From Bacteroidota bacterium (GTDB lineage: Bacteria > Bacteroidota > Rhodothermia > Rhodothermales > JAHQVL01), in NCBI GenBank assembly GCA_039111535.1, contig JBCCIM010000023.1:1-45205 (forward strand): a stretch of DNA of 45,205 nucleotides, given 5' to 3'. Position 1 is the first letter of the stretch, and every line of letters starts with the position of its first letter. Position numbers and translations under genes: made by a program. The notes below the pieces were generated by a model. That model was not told the DNA's origin and ran no database searches. It worked only from the letters and a program-made list of their open reading frames with translations. This document shows positions 1-9,275 of this stretch, piece after piece.

Positions 1-1
1 C

Positions 2-1531
2 GACATTAAATTCCCCTGCATCAATGGTGCGTTCACGGACCATCTCGTAGTTGACTTCCTAGAAGTTGAAAACGAGTTTCCGTTGATTTCACCGCGTATT
101 CGGACACAATTTGGCGCGGTGACAACCTACAGCAGTCTGTGTAAAAACCCGCAGATCCATTTTAATCAATTCAAATGTGGACGCTTCGCCCTGATACTGG
201 ATGAAGCCCACCAACTTGGACAGGAAACGGAAGGCGGTCAGGGCACCCAATCAGCAAAACTCATCGAGCAGTTGGTTGAATATGCCGAGTTTGTCATTAT
301 CATGACAGGCACAGAGGTGCGAACAGATCGCAAGAAAATCCTGCCCAAATACATCACCTATGAAGAACGCACCGGCGATAACGGTGAGAAAAAACTGTAC
401 CTCGTCCCCGATGTTTTAGCGCGCTACACAGATGGCGTACGAGATGGTTACTTGCGCAAGTTCTGGTACAACCTGGTTGACGTAAGTTACTCCAAAGTGT
501 TTTCAGACCGCACTGAGCAGGTCAACATTGAATATGAAGACGGCTCGATTAAAAAGGCCGTCAAACACCCGGAAGTCTGGCAGGCACTGGTCGATAAAGG
601 CGTTGAGCGTTTGCTTGAAGGCAAACAAAACATCGATCAGCGTTTGTGCGAACTGATTACCGCTGTGGACCAGGCTCATGCACGCAAAATACACAGATAT
701 CTCCTGGAGAAGTACCCACGCCTGAAGTCGCTGATTGCGGTATCAGACGACGGTGCAAAAGCCAAGAACAACCTGGAAGACTTCAAGCAGGGTGGCTACG
801 ATATTCTGGTCACGGTGAAGATGGCCTATGTAGGGTATAGCTACAAGTGGCTCATGTACTGGGTATGCGCTTCGCACTACCGGGCCTTTCTGGATTTGGA
901 GCAGACCTCCGGGCGTATTATTCGCACCCTGCCGGCTTCTACTATTCCACTAAAAAAGCAACTGGCAGAGGTTATTGCGCCGAGCGACGTACGCATGCGC
1001 AACTTCCTCATCTACATGAAAGAATGTAGCGACCGCGGCATCGGTGAAAGGGAAGAAAAAGAACTGGAAGAGGTCACTGTAAAAGAAGCTACATTTACGC
1101 CTGAGCTTTATAAAATTGAAAACGTTAGCATCAAGCCGGGCGAAACGATGAGCCTCTTCCCTGAAGTGGAGCAACCACCAGAGCCGGCCAAACCGATTTT
1201 CAATTTCCACAACATGCAGCAGATCACTGCCGGCCCAAGGCCCCGAACCTACCGGGATACACTCGACGACCTGAGGAACAAGCTGCAGCGCGCAATGAGC
1301 CAGACCAACGTGCTCTTTGCAAAAAAATACAACCGGCCAATCGATCACACCTTCACCGCCAACGCCTGTGCAAAATTCTTTGGCGAGGTTATCAACGATA
1401 ACACCATCAGAACACCGCAAGACGTCATCAAGCGCATGCGGTGGTTGCAAAACTTCCGCAAGCAACGCAAACTGCCGGTCCCGAGGTTCAAGTTGGACGA
1501 AATCCTCGACGAACTCGAAGCCGAGATCTGA
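2..1531 (+). CDS. SF2 DEAH-box helicase-like protein, 5' end missing
   Basis: The frame is open from base 2, so the gene enters from the left edge; the first in-window start-like codon (TTG at 83) is internal, since upstream codons read on as coding sequence. About 510 residues are visible. A DEAH motif (LDEAHQL, nt about 200-220) is followed by MTGTE, equivalent to helicase motif III, and by a C-terminal RecA-like lobe with VTVKMAYVGYSYK (motif V position) and QTSGRIIR (motif VI with the arginine finger pattern Q..GR..R). The Walker A motif must lie before the window. The last 150 residues are a non-helicase tail of unknown role. This is known of DEAH nucleic-acid translocases generally; phage, mobile-element or restriction-related origin is possible but not shown. 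It converges on the giant gene with only 6 bp between stops and no terminator hairpin. Confidence 0.8.
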   Translation, partial: DIKFPCINGAFTDHLVVDFLEVENEFPLISPRIRTQFGAVTTYSSLCKNPQIHFNQFKCGRFALILDEAHQLGQETEGGQGTQSAKLIEQLVEYAEFVIIMTGTEVRTDRKKILPKYITYEERTGDNGEKKLYLVPDVLARYTDGVRDGYLRKFWYNLVDVSYSKVFSDRTEQVNIEYEDGSIKKAVKHPEVWQALVDKGVERLLEGKQNIDQRLCELITAVDQAHARKIHRYLLEKYPRLKSLIAVSDDGAKAKNNLEDFKQGGYDILVTVKMAYVGYSYKWLMYWVCASHYRAFLDLEQTSGRIIRTLPASTIPLKKQLAEVIAPSDVRMRNFLIYMKECSDRGIGEREEKELEEVTVKEATFTPELYKIENVSIKPGETMSLFPEVEQPPEPAKPIFNFHNMQQITAGPRPRTYRDTLDDLRNKLQRAMSQTNVLFAKKYNRPIDHTFTANACAKFFGEVINDNTIRTPQDVIKRMRWLQNFRKQRKLPVPRFKLDEILDELEAEI

Positions 1532-1537
1532 TTCCAG

Positions 1538-4500
1538 TTACTTGGCAAGCAGCATTTTCTTTGTCCTTACCTCCCCTTGCACGTGCAAGCGATAGAAGTA
1601 CACACCCGATGCCAGTCCTGCCGCATCAAAAGTAATACTGTGCGTTCCGGCCTGCATTTCTTCGTCGACCAGTACGTCTACTTGCCGGCCCAACACATCG
1701 TAGAGTACCAGCGTTGCCGGTGCTGCAACCGGTAAATCAAATTGTATGTTCGTAACCGGGTTAAACGGATTAGGGTAGTTCTGATAGAGGGTGAGTTCAT
1801 TGGGTAGTGCATTGAATCCTTCATAAGCCGTGCGCGCACCAAAGGTTATGTATGCCGCTTCATCAACATCGAGGAATGCTTCCAGGTAGGCAGCGTCCTT
1901 GCCATACGATAGCGCAACCAGTTCTGGATCAGCGAAGGCAGGCGTATGATCAATCAGAAGATACTCAGCGCGTGTGCCAGCAGGCAGTATAACGTTTAAC
2001 GAATCGACGTTGCCTGTTTCTTGGATGAACCAGACACGGTTCATTTGATACGGCGCTTTGAACACGTCCGTTGGCAGGTTGATCGCCAGCGATTCATCGT
2101 TGTGCCCCCAGAGCGTATAGCTGTTGTTATCCTCAAACGCCATAGCTTCTTCAGCCACCGGCCTGGTGACCGTCAACACCTGCTCAACGCCGGCTGCTTT
2201 TGCACGGGTCTGTAGCAAACCAAATGCATCATCACGTCCGATTCCAGCAATACCTGTAGCAAAATCGGGATGCAGCGCCCGGTCCCAAAGCGTGTCGCCC
2301 GTTGTACTGACATAAGACTTTGTAAAAGGAAGGCTGTATTTCAAAGCAAGGTACGTTGCAACCATACCAGACTCCGCTTCTGAAGGCGTTTGATAAGTAG
2401 CCATTAATTCTGCTACCATCCCTGTTGTCAACGCAATGTCACCAAGCAACAGGGTCTCGCCACCAGCAGATGCAGCGGTGGACTCACCGGCATCTGGGGG
2501 GCCATCGGTATTGATGCTGCTCCCAGCACTCGACATAACCTCAAGTGCGAAGGTGTCATCTGCTCGGCCTTCGTCTCCAGCGATAACGGCCCAAACCGTA
2601 GCGCTGCTCAGATCCTGCTCACCAAAAATCCCGCCTTCAATACGCATCCGGGCATCGTCGCTATCAAATTGAATCGCGGGGTATCCATTAACGGCATTCT
2701 CAACAAACACCGGCGGTGTGTCAGCAAGTGCGGTAAACCCATGCCGGCTCTGGTCCAGCCATACGTGCACAGGATCTGCTGCATGGGCGGTCGTGGACAC
2801 CTCAGGATCAGCATATACATCCGCCGAAGCCATCAACCAGAAGTCGAGCATGTGTGATACGGCAAGGGTGTTAATTTTACCCAGTGCCAGATCAGTACCA
2901 TCAAACCGCAATACCCGGTTGTGGTTATTGTCGGCAACCCATACGTAATCATTGCTTTCATCGACGAGTACATCGTTGGCCCCATTAAAAGAGTTGTTAT
3001 CAACAACGCCGTCGCGGGTGGTAAATCCGGGTTGCCCAATGATCCCGTCTGCATCTGCACCATTGGCTTTACTGGCCGCATTGTGAAACCAGACAACGCG
3101 GTCACCCCAGCGATCAGCTACCCAAAGCCGACCATTGTTGTCTACATCGAGGCCGGCATCAGGCCACTGCAATGTATTGGCAGCCGTACCCGTACCCCGG
3201 ATAGTGCGCCAGGACGTGAAGTCGGGCTGCCCAAGCACACCGTCAGCGGCAGCACCATTGGCTTTGCCGGCCGCTGCATCAAAACGCAGCACGCGACTGT
3301 TGCCAGAATCAGCAACCCAGAGTACACCATTCTGATCTACACAAACACCCGACGGGTATACAAACGAATCGCCATCCGTATTGTCTTTCCACATCCTGCT
3401 GTTGCTTGTAAACCCTGCTTGCCCCAACACACCATCTGCGGCTGCTCCGTTTGCCTTCGCGGCCACATTATCATACCGCAGCACCCGGTGATTGAGCCAG
3501 TCTGATGCCCACAAAGCGCCACTGCCATCTACATAAAGATCCATTGGCCAGCGCAAAGTGTTGGCAGCCGGACTCCCAGAGCGGTTTGCATCATTCGATA
3601 CAAAATCAGCCTGTCCCAACACGGCATCTGCTGCCACCCCGTTGCCCGCATTCTCTGCATTATCAAACCGGAGGATACGGTTGTTGCGAGAATCTGCAAC
3701 ATACAAGGCACCAGTAGTGGACACAAAGAGACCGTGGGGCTCGTAGAGGGTATTGGCTGCTACGGTACCGCCCCTGTTTGAAGATGAAGCCGTAAAGTTT
3801 GCCTGACCGAGTACAGCTTCAGCTGCGCTCCCATTAGAAGCAGCGCTGGCGGAGGACCAACGCAGAATACGGTTGTTGTCGGTATCGGATACAAACAATT
3901 TCCCGGTTGGTCCTATAGCAAGAAAAGAAGGACCATCGGTTGTAGAAGCTGACACACCGCCGTTATTCGCACCACCAGACCCCAAACCGGGCTGTCCGAG
4001 CACGCCGGCGGCTGCTTGCCCATCAGCAAGCGGTGCATCCGTGGTGCCGGCTACGTAGTCGGTAAGCAACATCAGGTAGTCGCCATCTTCAACATCAACA
4101 CTGGTAAATGTGGCAACATCCGACGCAAAACTTGACGCCCGAATCAACTGCCGCGACCCATTTGAGGGATCGGTGTCTGTATCCAGCACGAGATAAAAGT
4201 CCTGTGCACTTGTGCCGGTTACAGACACGCCCGTCAGATCAAATTGTAATTCGAGTGTACCCGTTGCGCCTGTTTCTGTAGCCAGCCAGGTACGCCCCAA
4301 CTGTTGGCCGGCTGTTGAACTGATGGTGACCGGTGTTTCCGTCAGGCTACCCCCGTCGTGTCCGAGCACCAGCGCTGTCACGTCGGCACTGAATGCATTG
4401 CCATTGGCGGCATTGTCCGCAGCCATGGCCCCCAGCGCTACCGCAAGGATATCCGCTCCCGACTGCTTCTGGTTAAGATCGGAGGCATCATCCCGGGCGA

Positions 4501-7500
4501 TACCAAAAACATCGTTGTGATACGCCGCATTTGTTGAGGCATTCCAAAGGACCGTAGCGTCGGAGGCAACATAATTCCGATTGATGGTGAGCCCGTACTT
4601 AATCGCCAGATAGGATTCGATCGGCCCCAAATTGGCAGAAACATCGTCGCTGTAAACCAGCAATTCGCTGAGTTCAAAGCTCCCGCCGGCATGGTTGGCT
4701 ACATAGGCCTCCCCGATGGAATACGCCCCACCACCATCTGTGTCTATGCCTTGCGATGTCACAACAGGCGTTCCCGCAACCGCATTCAGGTATGTGGTAT
4801 ACTGTGTGCCCGTGTAATTGGCCGTAACCAGTGACCAATTGGCTGCATCCGCCGCCGTTCCTGGTGAGTAAGCAAGCAAGTTACTGGCAAAGCTGTTGTC
4901 GAAAGCACCCCACGCAGCGCTGGCATTGCCACGCTCAATCCGATGCTCTGCCCCCTGCCCCGATAAATTGAAAACAGATTCGAAATCGGCTGACCCTTCA
5001 TCAACAAGCACTGCAAAGATGGTGATTGTGTTGTCGTCATCCATGTTCAGGCCCTGCGTACCTTGCAGATACTCTGTTGATGCATTCCATTCCAGCGAAG
5101 GGTTGTAGTTCACCCCGGCGCTGTTCTGTGTAATTGTGCCGGCACCAGCAGAAGCGTCATTGCTTTTGCTACTCTGGTCAGCCCATGTAGCCACGTTGCC
5201 AGATGCCAGCGACACGCCGGCATCTGCTTTAAGCCATAATTCCAGATTGGCATTCACGCCACCCGGCATTACCAGATCAGCGCTAAAGCTAAAAAACGCA
5301 CCATTGGCAAAATCTACCGTTGTGCTCAGCGTACCGTCTCCGTTATCAGTCAGGGCTGTTTCTGTTGGTGAAGTAAACGCGCTGCTGCTGCTGACAATAA
5401 GATGGGTTACCCCGTAGGTGTCAGGGATTTGGATTTCAACGGTCCCTACGGTGCCTGTCTCGGCGACATTCCAGACACGCGTCATCCGTGTGTTGGTGGC
5501 TGTGCCGGCAAATGCAGTAGACACTCCCGTGCCGGCATTGTCGTGGCCCCAGGCCATAAACGTCAAATCTGCATCGAAGGTATTTGCATTGGATGCATTT
5601 TCGGCTGCCAGCGTCCCAAGTCCTATTTCAACAATTCCCCCACTTGCGCTGGTTGCCTGTTTTTGGTCGAGCGCAGATCCGTCGTCGCGACCTATACCAG
5701 CCACGTCGTTGTGATACGACGCGTTTGCTGTAGCATCCCATATCGTAGACCCATCGCTGGCCAGGTAGTCGTGCCCCAGCATCAGGCCGTATTTGAGTGC
5801 AAGATAGCTTTCCACCTTGTTCAGGCTAACGGTGGACAATTCCTGCTCGTAAGCAACAACCTCAAGTATGTCCCCATCAAAGCCGGCTCCGGAACTGCTT
5901 TGTCCCACATAGGCAAACGAAGCCGTAGTATTCATCACACGCGGACTTCCTCCTAGCGTGCTCAGGCCAGTGATTTCGGTGCCGTTGAGATACATCTGCC
6001 ACTCATTGGATTGGGCTGCATCCGGCAATGTGAAACTGGCCAGCGTGGGCTGTCCATCTGAAAGTGGTGATGTATTTGTCCCGTACGTGTGATTGTTCAC
6101 CCCAATCTTCATCGTCGACTCATTAAACGTAAAGCCAATTCGCCTGCCCACAGCATCTGTCCCGTGATTCATAATCGACAGTTCGCTTTCATTATCGGGT
6201 ATGGCTACAAACAGGTAGCTACGTGGATTGGTTGTCCCGGGCAAAAGGGCGGGATCCAGCGAAAAGTACTGCGGCTGGGTTTTATCAAACGTGATACCCG
6301 GATGGTAATTGAGCGTACCACTCGTTAATGTCGGCTGTTGCGCAGTTGTACCCTGGGAAGCATCGTTGCTGTTACTGCTCTGATCAGCCCAGTCAGTCAC
6401 ACTGCTGCCGCTCGTTGTAGTGCCGGCATCTGCCTTTAGCCATAATTGCAGGTCAGTATCCACACCACCGGGCGCAACCAGCGGCTCCGGTCTATCCAGC
6501 GTCGAGGTGTAGTAGCCGTTTCCGTGTGTGCCAATCGCCACATATCCATCGCTATTGCGGATGTCGATCATATCGACAATCACATTGCCTATATCCGTGG
6601 GCCCTTCCTGCGTCCACACGGTAGAGATGCCATTGAGGGTAGTTGTTGCATACAACCCGGTGCTGGTGCCTGCAAAATACTGTGACTCAGCATCAGAGAT
6701 TTTCCCAATTTTGATCCACCGTACAGAAGGGCCACTCCCGCTGCCGTCTACATTCTCCTCCAGCGAACCACTGATGTCGGTCCAGGATGCGCCGGCGTCA
6801 TCAGAATGAAAAACACTTTTTACCGAGTAGTTGGAGAATACTACAACCACTTCATCCGCGTTTTCTGGATGCACCGCAATGCTATTTACATAGGCACTGC
6901 CCGGAAAAAGACCCGACGTAATATCTACGGCAGCAGGATCACCTGTGTCCGCATTGTCAAGTCGATACACCTTGCCAACCGACGTGCCGTAATACACCCG
7001 GTGATCGGGGTTGGACTCCGATGCAACCACTGCGCTGATCACCCCGCCCCCACTCGTTGTTGAATTGGACAGCGTTTGCCACCCGATGGTGTGTGTTGAG
7101 CCTTGATAATTGGGGATGCTAGACAGGCTCGTGTTCCGGTAGATGCGCTGCGTTCCCGGCAAATACATAATCTCGCTATCATTCGGATCCAGCACAAACG
7201 GATGGATAAACAGGTAACTAGAAATCAAGCTTGTGGAGACGAGTGCCCACGATGTCAACTGATTGGAAGTGTTGTACGTAAGGCGATAAATCTGCCCGTT
7301 CTGAAACGAGGCATACCGGAGGTCACCATCATCCAGCAAAGACACAAAGGCCCCATCTCCACTCCAAATTTGCTCTCCAAGCGTTGAGGCATCCGGGTCG
7401 TCCACAAACCAGGTCCCGTTGTCCTGCGTCCCGCCCAGCAATGCCATATTGGCTTCAGACGTGTGGTCCACTGCAACGGAGTAAAACTGGCCGCTCAGGT

Positions 7501-8878
7501 AACCCCGATTTAGCGAGGTCCAGGATACTTCCGCAGCCAGATTGTTGGCTGTACGATGGATACCGCCATCACTGCCTGAGTACATGATATCAGGGTCTGT
7601 TGGCGAGAAAACAAGGATATGCTGATCAGCATGATGTGGTCCAGACCAGTCGTCAGTTGCCCCCGAGTAGCCCCCAATCCAATCGGTACTTGTGGTTTGA
7701 AAACCATCCCGGGAACGATAGAGCGAGGTGCCGCCAATAAAAACCGTGTGTTCGTCATCGGGTTTGACAGCAATAAGCAGATCATAACCACTCTGAGAAT
7801 CAAAGACGCCATTGGAAAACGAGCCGAAACCCGGAATATTGGCAGAACGGTTCACCCATGTAGTTGTCGAATGGGTATACTTCCAGAGGGAGTGGTCGTA
7901 GGTGCCCGCACCGGGAGTATTGGTAATTGTGTAGAGCACATCTTCATTGGAAGGCGCAAGCGCAAGCGCTGTACGCGACGAGCCAACGGCCCAGCCCACC
8001 GGCTTGATGTTGCTCCAGGTTATCCCATCCGTTGATCGCCAGATGCCGGCGTTTGTACCGGTTAGTGCTGCGTAAAGTACACCCGTAGAAGAAATCACAA
8101 CATCCGCATACAACGCACCCGAACTGGATAACACCTCGGTCCACGAAGTACCGCCGTCCACGCTGCGGTAAATCCCGCCATACGTAGCGGCATATACTTC
8201 ATCTTGCGCAAGGTTGGAGGCATCTGTGACGACACGCCAGATGAAGTCCATTTCCTGGTCAAAAGACTCCGGCCGGCCTGTCGAGGTACTGGCAAGCAGC
8301 GTCCACGAGTCTCCCCCATCCGTCGATTTGTAAATCCCGTCTCCATAAAAATAGGCCCCGCTTGCGGAAGCACTGTTGCCCGAGAGTTCGCCGGTGCCAG
8401 CATACCAGGTATCTGTATTGCCGACACGCGTATCCTGCACAATTGAGGTCACGCTCAGTAGTTGCGTTGGCGTCAGGGTTTGTGTCCAGCTTGTACCGCC
8501 ATTGGTAGACTTCCAGATACCGCCTGATACAGCCCCAGCTATAAGTGTGTTGGCATCTGTGGCGTCAACGGCAAGGGCGCGGGTACGGCCCCCCAGTGTA
8601 TCCGGTCCGGCCTGCGTCCAGACGGCCGGCGCACGTTTGGCCAATGATTGTGTCTGCCGGGCCATTGCGCGCGAAAAAACGAGCTCCTTTTGTTTGATGT
8701 TTGGAGGCAAAGCGCCGGTCGCAGGATCTTTTGTGCGTTCAAACTCCCAGCGGGAGCGTGATTCCGGGGTATTGGTGGGCGCTTCCGGAACGGCGGGTGG
8801 ATGTTCGGGAAGAGCCAGATACAGGATGCCCAACAGGGCCAGACAGAGCGTGCCGGCTAGTACAGTGGATACTCGCAT
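1538..8878 (-). CDS. Giant secreted multidomain protein: BNR propeller, lectin-like modules, NHL propeller, T9SS sorting domain
   Basis: The 2446-residue product starts with a hydrophobic export segment (residues about 5-23). Residues about 85-795 carry BNR/sortilin-like repeats (STNGGTSW, STDGGDSW, SVDGGTSW, SDDAGASW), typical of beta-propellers. Two similar modules of about 400 residues start near 800 (GGVDTDLQLWLKADAG) and 1203 (GGVNANLELWLKADAG); each has a LamG/ConA-like first half and a second half with YLALKYGL...YHNDVAGIGRDD. Residues about 1610-2000 hold six NHL repeats (xLWVADSxNxRVLRF). A third, diverged module spans about 2005-2340 (YLALKYSL, IAGIGRDD). The last 80 residues are the NYPNPFNP sorting domain of type IX secretion, ending KKMLLAK. 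Likely surface-attached or released; adhesion or glycan binding is inferred from domains only. No catalytic motif is recognised. Composition matches its neighbours. A GCGCGA palindrome lies 17 bp before the start. Confidence 0.9.
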   Translation of the reverse strand: MRVSTVLAGTLCLALLGILYLALPEHPPAVPEAPTNTPESRSRWEFERTKDPATGALPPNIKQKELVFSRAMARQTQSLAKRAPAVWTQAGPDTLGGRTRALAVDATDANTLIAGAVSGGIWKSTNGGTSWTQTLTPTQLLSVTSIVQDTRVGNTDTWYAGTGELSGNSASASGAYFYGDGIYKSTDGGDSWTLLASTSTGRPESFDQEMDFIWRVVTDASNLAQDEVYAATYGGIYRSVDGGTSWTEVLSSSGALYADVVISSTGVLYAALTGTNAGIWRSTDGITWSNIKPVGWAVGSSRTALALAPSNEDVLYTITNTPGAGTYDHSLWKYTHSTTTWVNRSANIPGFGSFSNGVFDSQSGYDLLIAVKPDDEHTVFIGGTSLYRSRDGFQTTSTDWIGGYSGATDDWSGPHHADQHILVFSPTDPDIMYSGSDGGIHRTANNLAAEVSWTSLNRGYLSGQFYSVAVDHTSEANMALLGGTQDNGTWFVDDPDASTLGEQIWSGDGAFVSLLDDGDLRYASFQNGQIYRLTYNTSNQLTSWALVSTSLISSYLFIHPFVLDPNDSEIMYLPGTQRIYRNTSLSSIPNYQGSTHTIGWQTLSNSTTSGGGVISAVVASESNPDHRVYYGTSVGKVYRLDNADTGDPAAVDITSGLFPGSAYVNSIAVHPENADEVVVVFSNYSVKSVFHSDDAGASWTDISGSLEENVDGSGSGPSVRWIKIGKISDAESQYFAGTSTGLYATTTLNGISTVWTQEGPTDIGNVIVDMIDIRNSDGYVAIGTHGNGYYTSTLDRPEPLVAPGGVDTDLQLWLKADAGTTTSGSSVTDWADQSSNSNDASQGTTAQQPTLTSGTLNYHPGITFDKTQPQYFSLDPALLPGTTNPRSYLFVAIPDNESELSIMNHGTDAVGRRIGFTFNESTMKIGVNNHTYGTNTSPLSDGQPTLASFTLPDAAQSNEWQMYLNGTEITGLSTLGGSPRVMNTTASFAYVGQSSSGAGFDGDILEVVAYEQELSTVSLNKVESYLALKYGLMLGHDYLASDGSTIWDATANASYHNDVAGIGRDDGSALDQKQATSASGGIVEIGLGTLAAENASNANTFDADLTFMAWGHDNAGTGVSTAFAGTATNTRMTRVWNVAETGTVGTVEIQIPDTYGVTHLIVSSSSAFTSPTETALTDNGDGTLSTTVDFANGAFFSFSADLVMPGGVNANLELWLKADAGVSLASGNVATWADQSSKSNDASAGAGTITQNSAGVNYNPSLEWNASTEYLQGTQGLNMDDDNTITIFAVLVDEGSADFESVFNLSGQGAEHRIERGNASAAWGAFDNSFASNLLAYSPGTAADAANWSLVTANYTGTQYTTYLNAVAGTPVVTSQGIDTDGGGAYSIGEAYVANHAGGSFELSELLVYSDDVSANLGPIESYLAIKYGLTINRNYVASDATVLWNASTNAAYHNDVFGIARDDASDLNQKQSGADILAVALGAMAADNAANGNAFSADVTALVLGHDGGSLTETPVTISSTAGQQLGRTWLATETGATGTLELQFDLTGVSVTGTSAQDFYLVLDTDTDPSNGSRQLIRASSFASDVATFTSVDVEDGDYLMLLTDYVAGTTDAPLADGQAAAGVLGQPGLGSGGANNGGVSASTTDGPSFLAIGPTGKLFVSDTDNNRILRWSSASAASNGSAAEAVLGQANFTASSSNRGGTVAANTLYEPHGLFVSTTGALYVADSRNNRILRFDNAENAGNGVAADAVLGQADFVSNDANRSGSPAANTLRWPMDLYVDGSGALWASDWLNHRVLRYDNVAAKANGAAADGVLGQAGFTSNSRMWKDNTDGDSFVYPSGVCVDQNGVLWVADSGNSRVLRFDAAAGKANGAAADGVLGQPDFTSWRTIRGTGTAANTLQWPDAGLDVDNNGRLWVADRWGDRVVWFHNAASKANGADADGIIGQPGFTTRDGVVDNNSFNGANDVLVDESNDYVWVADNNHNRVLRFDGTDLALGKINTLAVSHMLDFWLMASADVYADPEVSTTAHAADPVHVWLDQSRHGFTALADTPPVFVENAVNGYPAIQFDSDDARMRIEGGIFGEQDLSSATVWAVIAGDEGRADDTFALEVMSSAGSSINTDGPPDAGESTAASAGGETLLLGDIALTTGMVAELMATYQTPSEAESGMVATYLALKYSLPFTKSYVSTTGDTLWDRALHPDFATGIAGIGRDDAFGLLQTRAKAAGVEQVLTVTRPVAEEAMAFEDNNSYTLWGHNDESLAINLPTDVFKAPYQMNRVWFIQETGNVDSLNVILPAGTRAEYLLIDHTPAFADPELVALSYGKDAAYLEAFLDVDEAAYITFGARTAYEGFNALPNELTLYQNYPNPFNPVTNIQFDLPVAAPATLVLYDVLGRQVDVLVDEEMQAGTHSITFDAAGLASGVYFYRLHVQGEVRTKKMLLAK
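2900..3960 (-). repeat. Six-fold NHL blade repeat inside the giant gene
   Basis: Six diverged copies of about 190-200 bp encode blades with a V(S/A)D..N.RVLRF core, at roughly 3890, 3690, 3500, 3300, 3100 and 2930. Each blade is paired with a GVLGQxxFTS segment. Six is the usual blade number of an NHL propeller, so the set probably forms one complete propeller. Confidence 0.8.
4040..6490 (-). repeat. Tandem pair of about 1.2-kb lectin-like modules inside the giant gene
   Basis: The modules starting near 6476 and near 5275 (reading on the minus strand) encode closely similar proteins: LWLKADAG near the start of both, WADQSSxSNDAS in both, and YLA(L/I)KYGL followed by the YHNDV and RDD signatures in both. 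The third copy near 2870-1860 is much more diverged, so the pair looks like a later duplication. Confidence 0.75.
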
Positions 8879-9275
8879 ACGTGTGGTAATAAAAGCGCGA
8901 CATATCGCGCTGAATTATTCGGTGATAGCAGGTACGAGATGGCGCGTACCTGGATGCCGCGTGTTACAGGTTGAGGTGTGGAGGGTACTGTGGTGGCGGG
9001 CAAATCATCGTTTGCACGTTTGGTAGGTGTATCGCCCTGAAACCTGCCTGGATAAGCATAAAATCTATCCTTGCGCTGGTAGCTGGATGTGTCGTGGCAA
9101 AAAAAATCCACGCGACTAATTTTTTCGGATGCGTGGCCGATGACTCTGAAAAGCTCTATAACTGCGCTCCTGTCAAGCGTCGCCGGTCCCTCTTACACAC
9201 AACGGCATTCCATCTGCCAGCCGGCCCCATGGCTTGTCCGCAGCCTGTATTTTTAGAATAAACTCTCTACAGACC
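8879..9275. other. 397-bp divergent intergenic region between giant gene and flagellin
   Basis: No ORF is supported here. It holds a 6+6 palindrome GCGCGA-CATA-TCGCGC (8895-8910) just before the giant gene, an inverted repeat CCACGC/GCGTGG (9108-9113 and 9131-9136), and the sigma-28-like promoter described separately. The palindrome could be an operator or leader hairpin for the giant gene; this is inference. Confidence 0.5.
9117..9143 (+). promoter_or_regulatory. Sigma-28 (FliA)-like promoter of flagellin
   Basis: TAAT (9117-9120), a spacer of exactly 15 bp, then GCCGATGA (9136-9143). The known enterobacterial FliA consensus is TAAA-N15-GCCGATAA, so 3 of 4 and 7 of 8 positions fit at the correct spacing. 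It points at the flagellin start 132 bp downstream. A CCACGC/GCGTGG inverted repeat brackets the -35 element and spacer. Confidence 0.55.

Noticed and set aside
2921-3505. A 194-codon plus-strand ORF opposite the NHL repeat region
   Set aside because: It lies fully antisense to the giant gene and only mirrors the repeat periodicity; no family motif.
2900-3960. Regular spacing of about 195 bp that could suggest a repeat array or CRISPR
   Set aside because: The repeats are diverged, coding and in frame, forming NHL blades; no short identical repeats with unique spacers.
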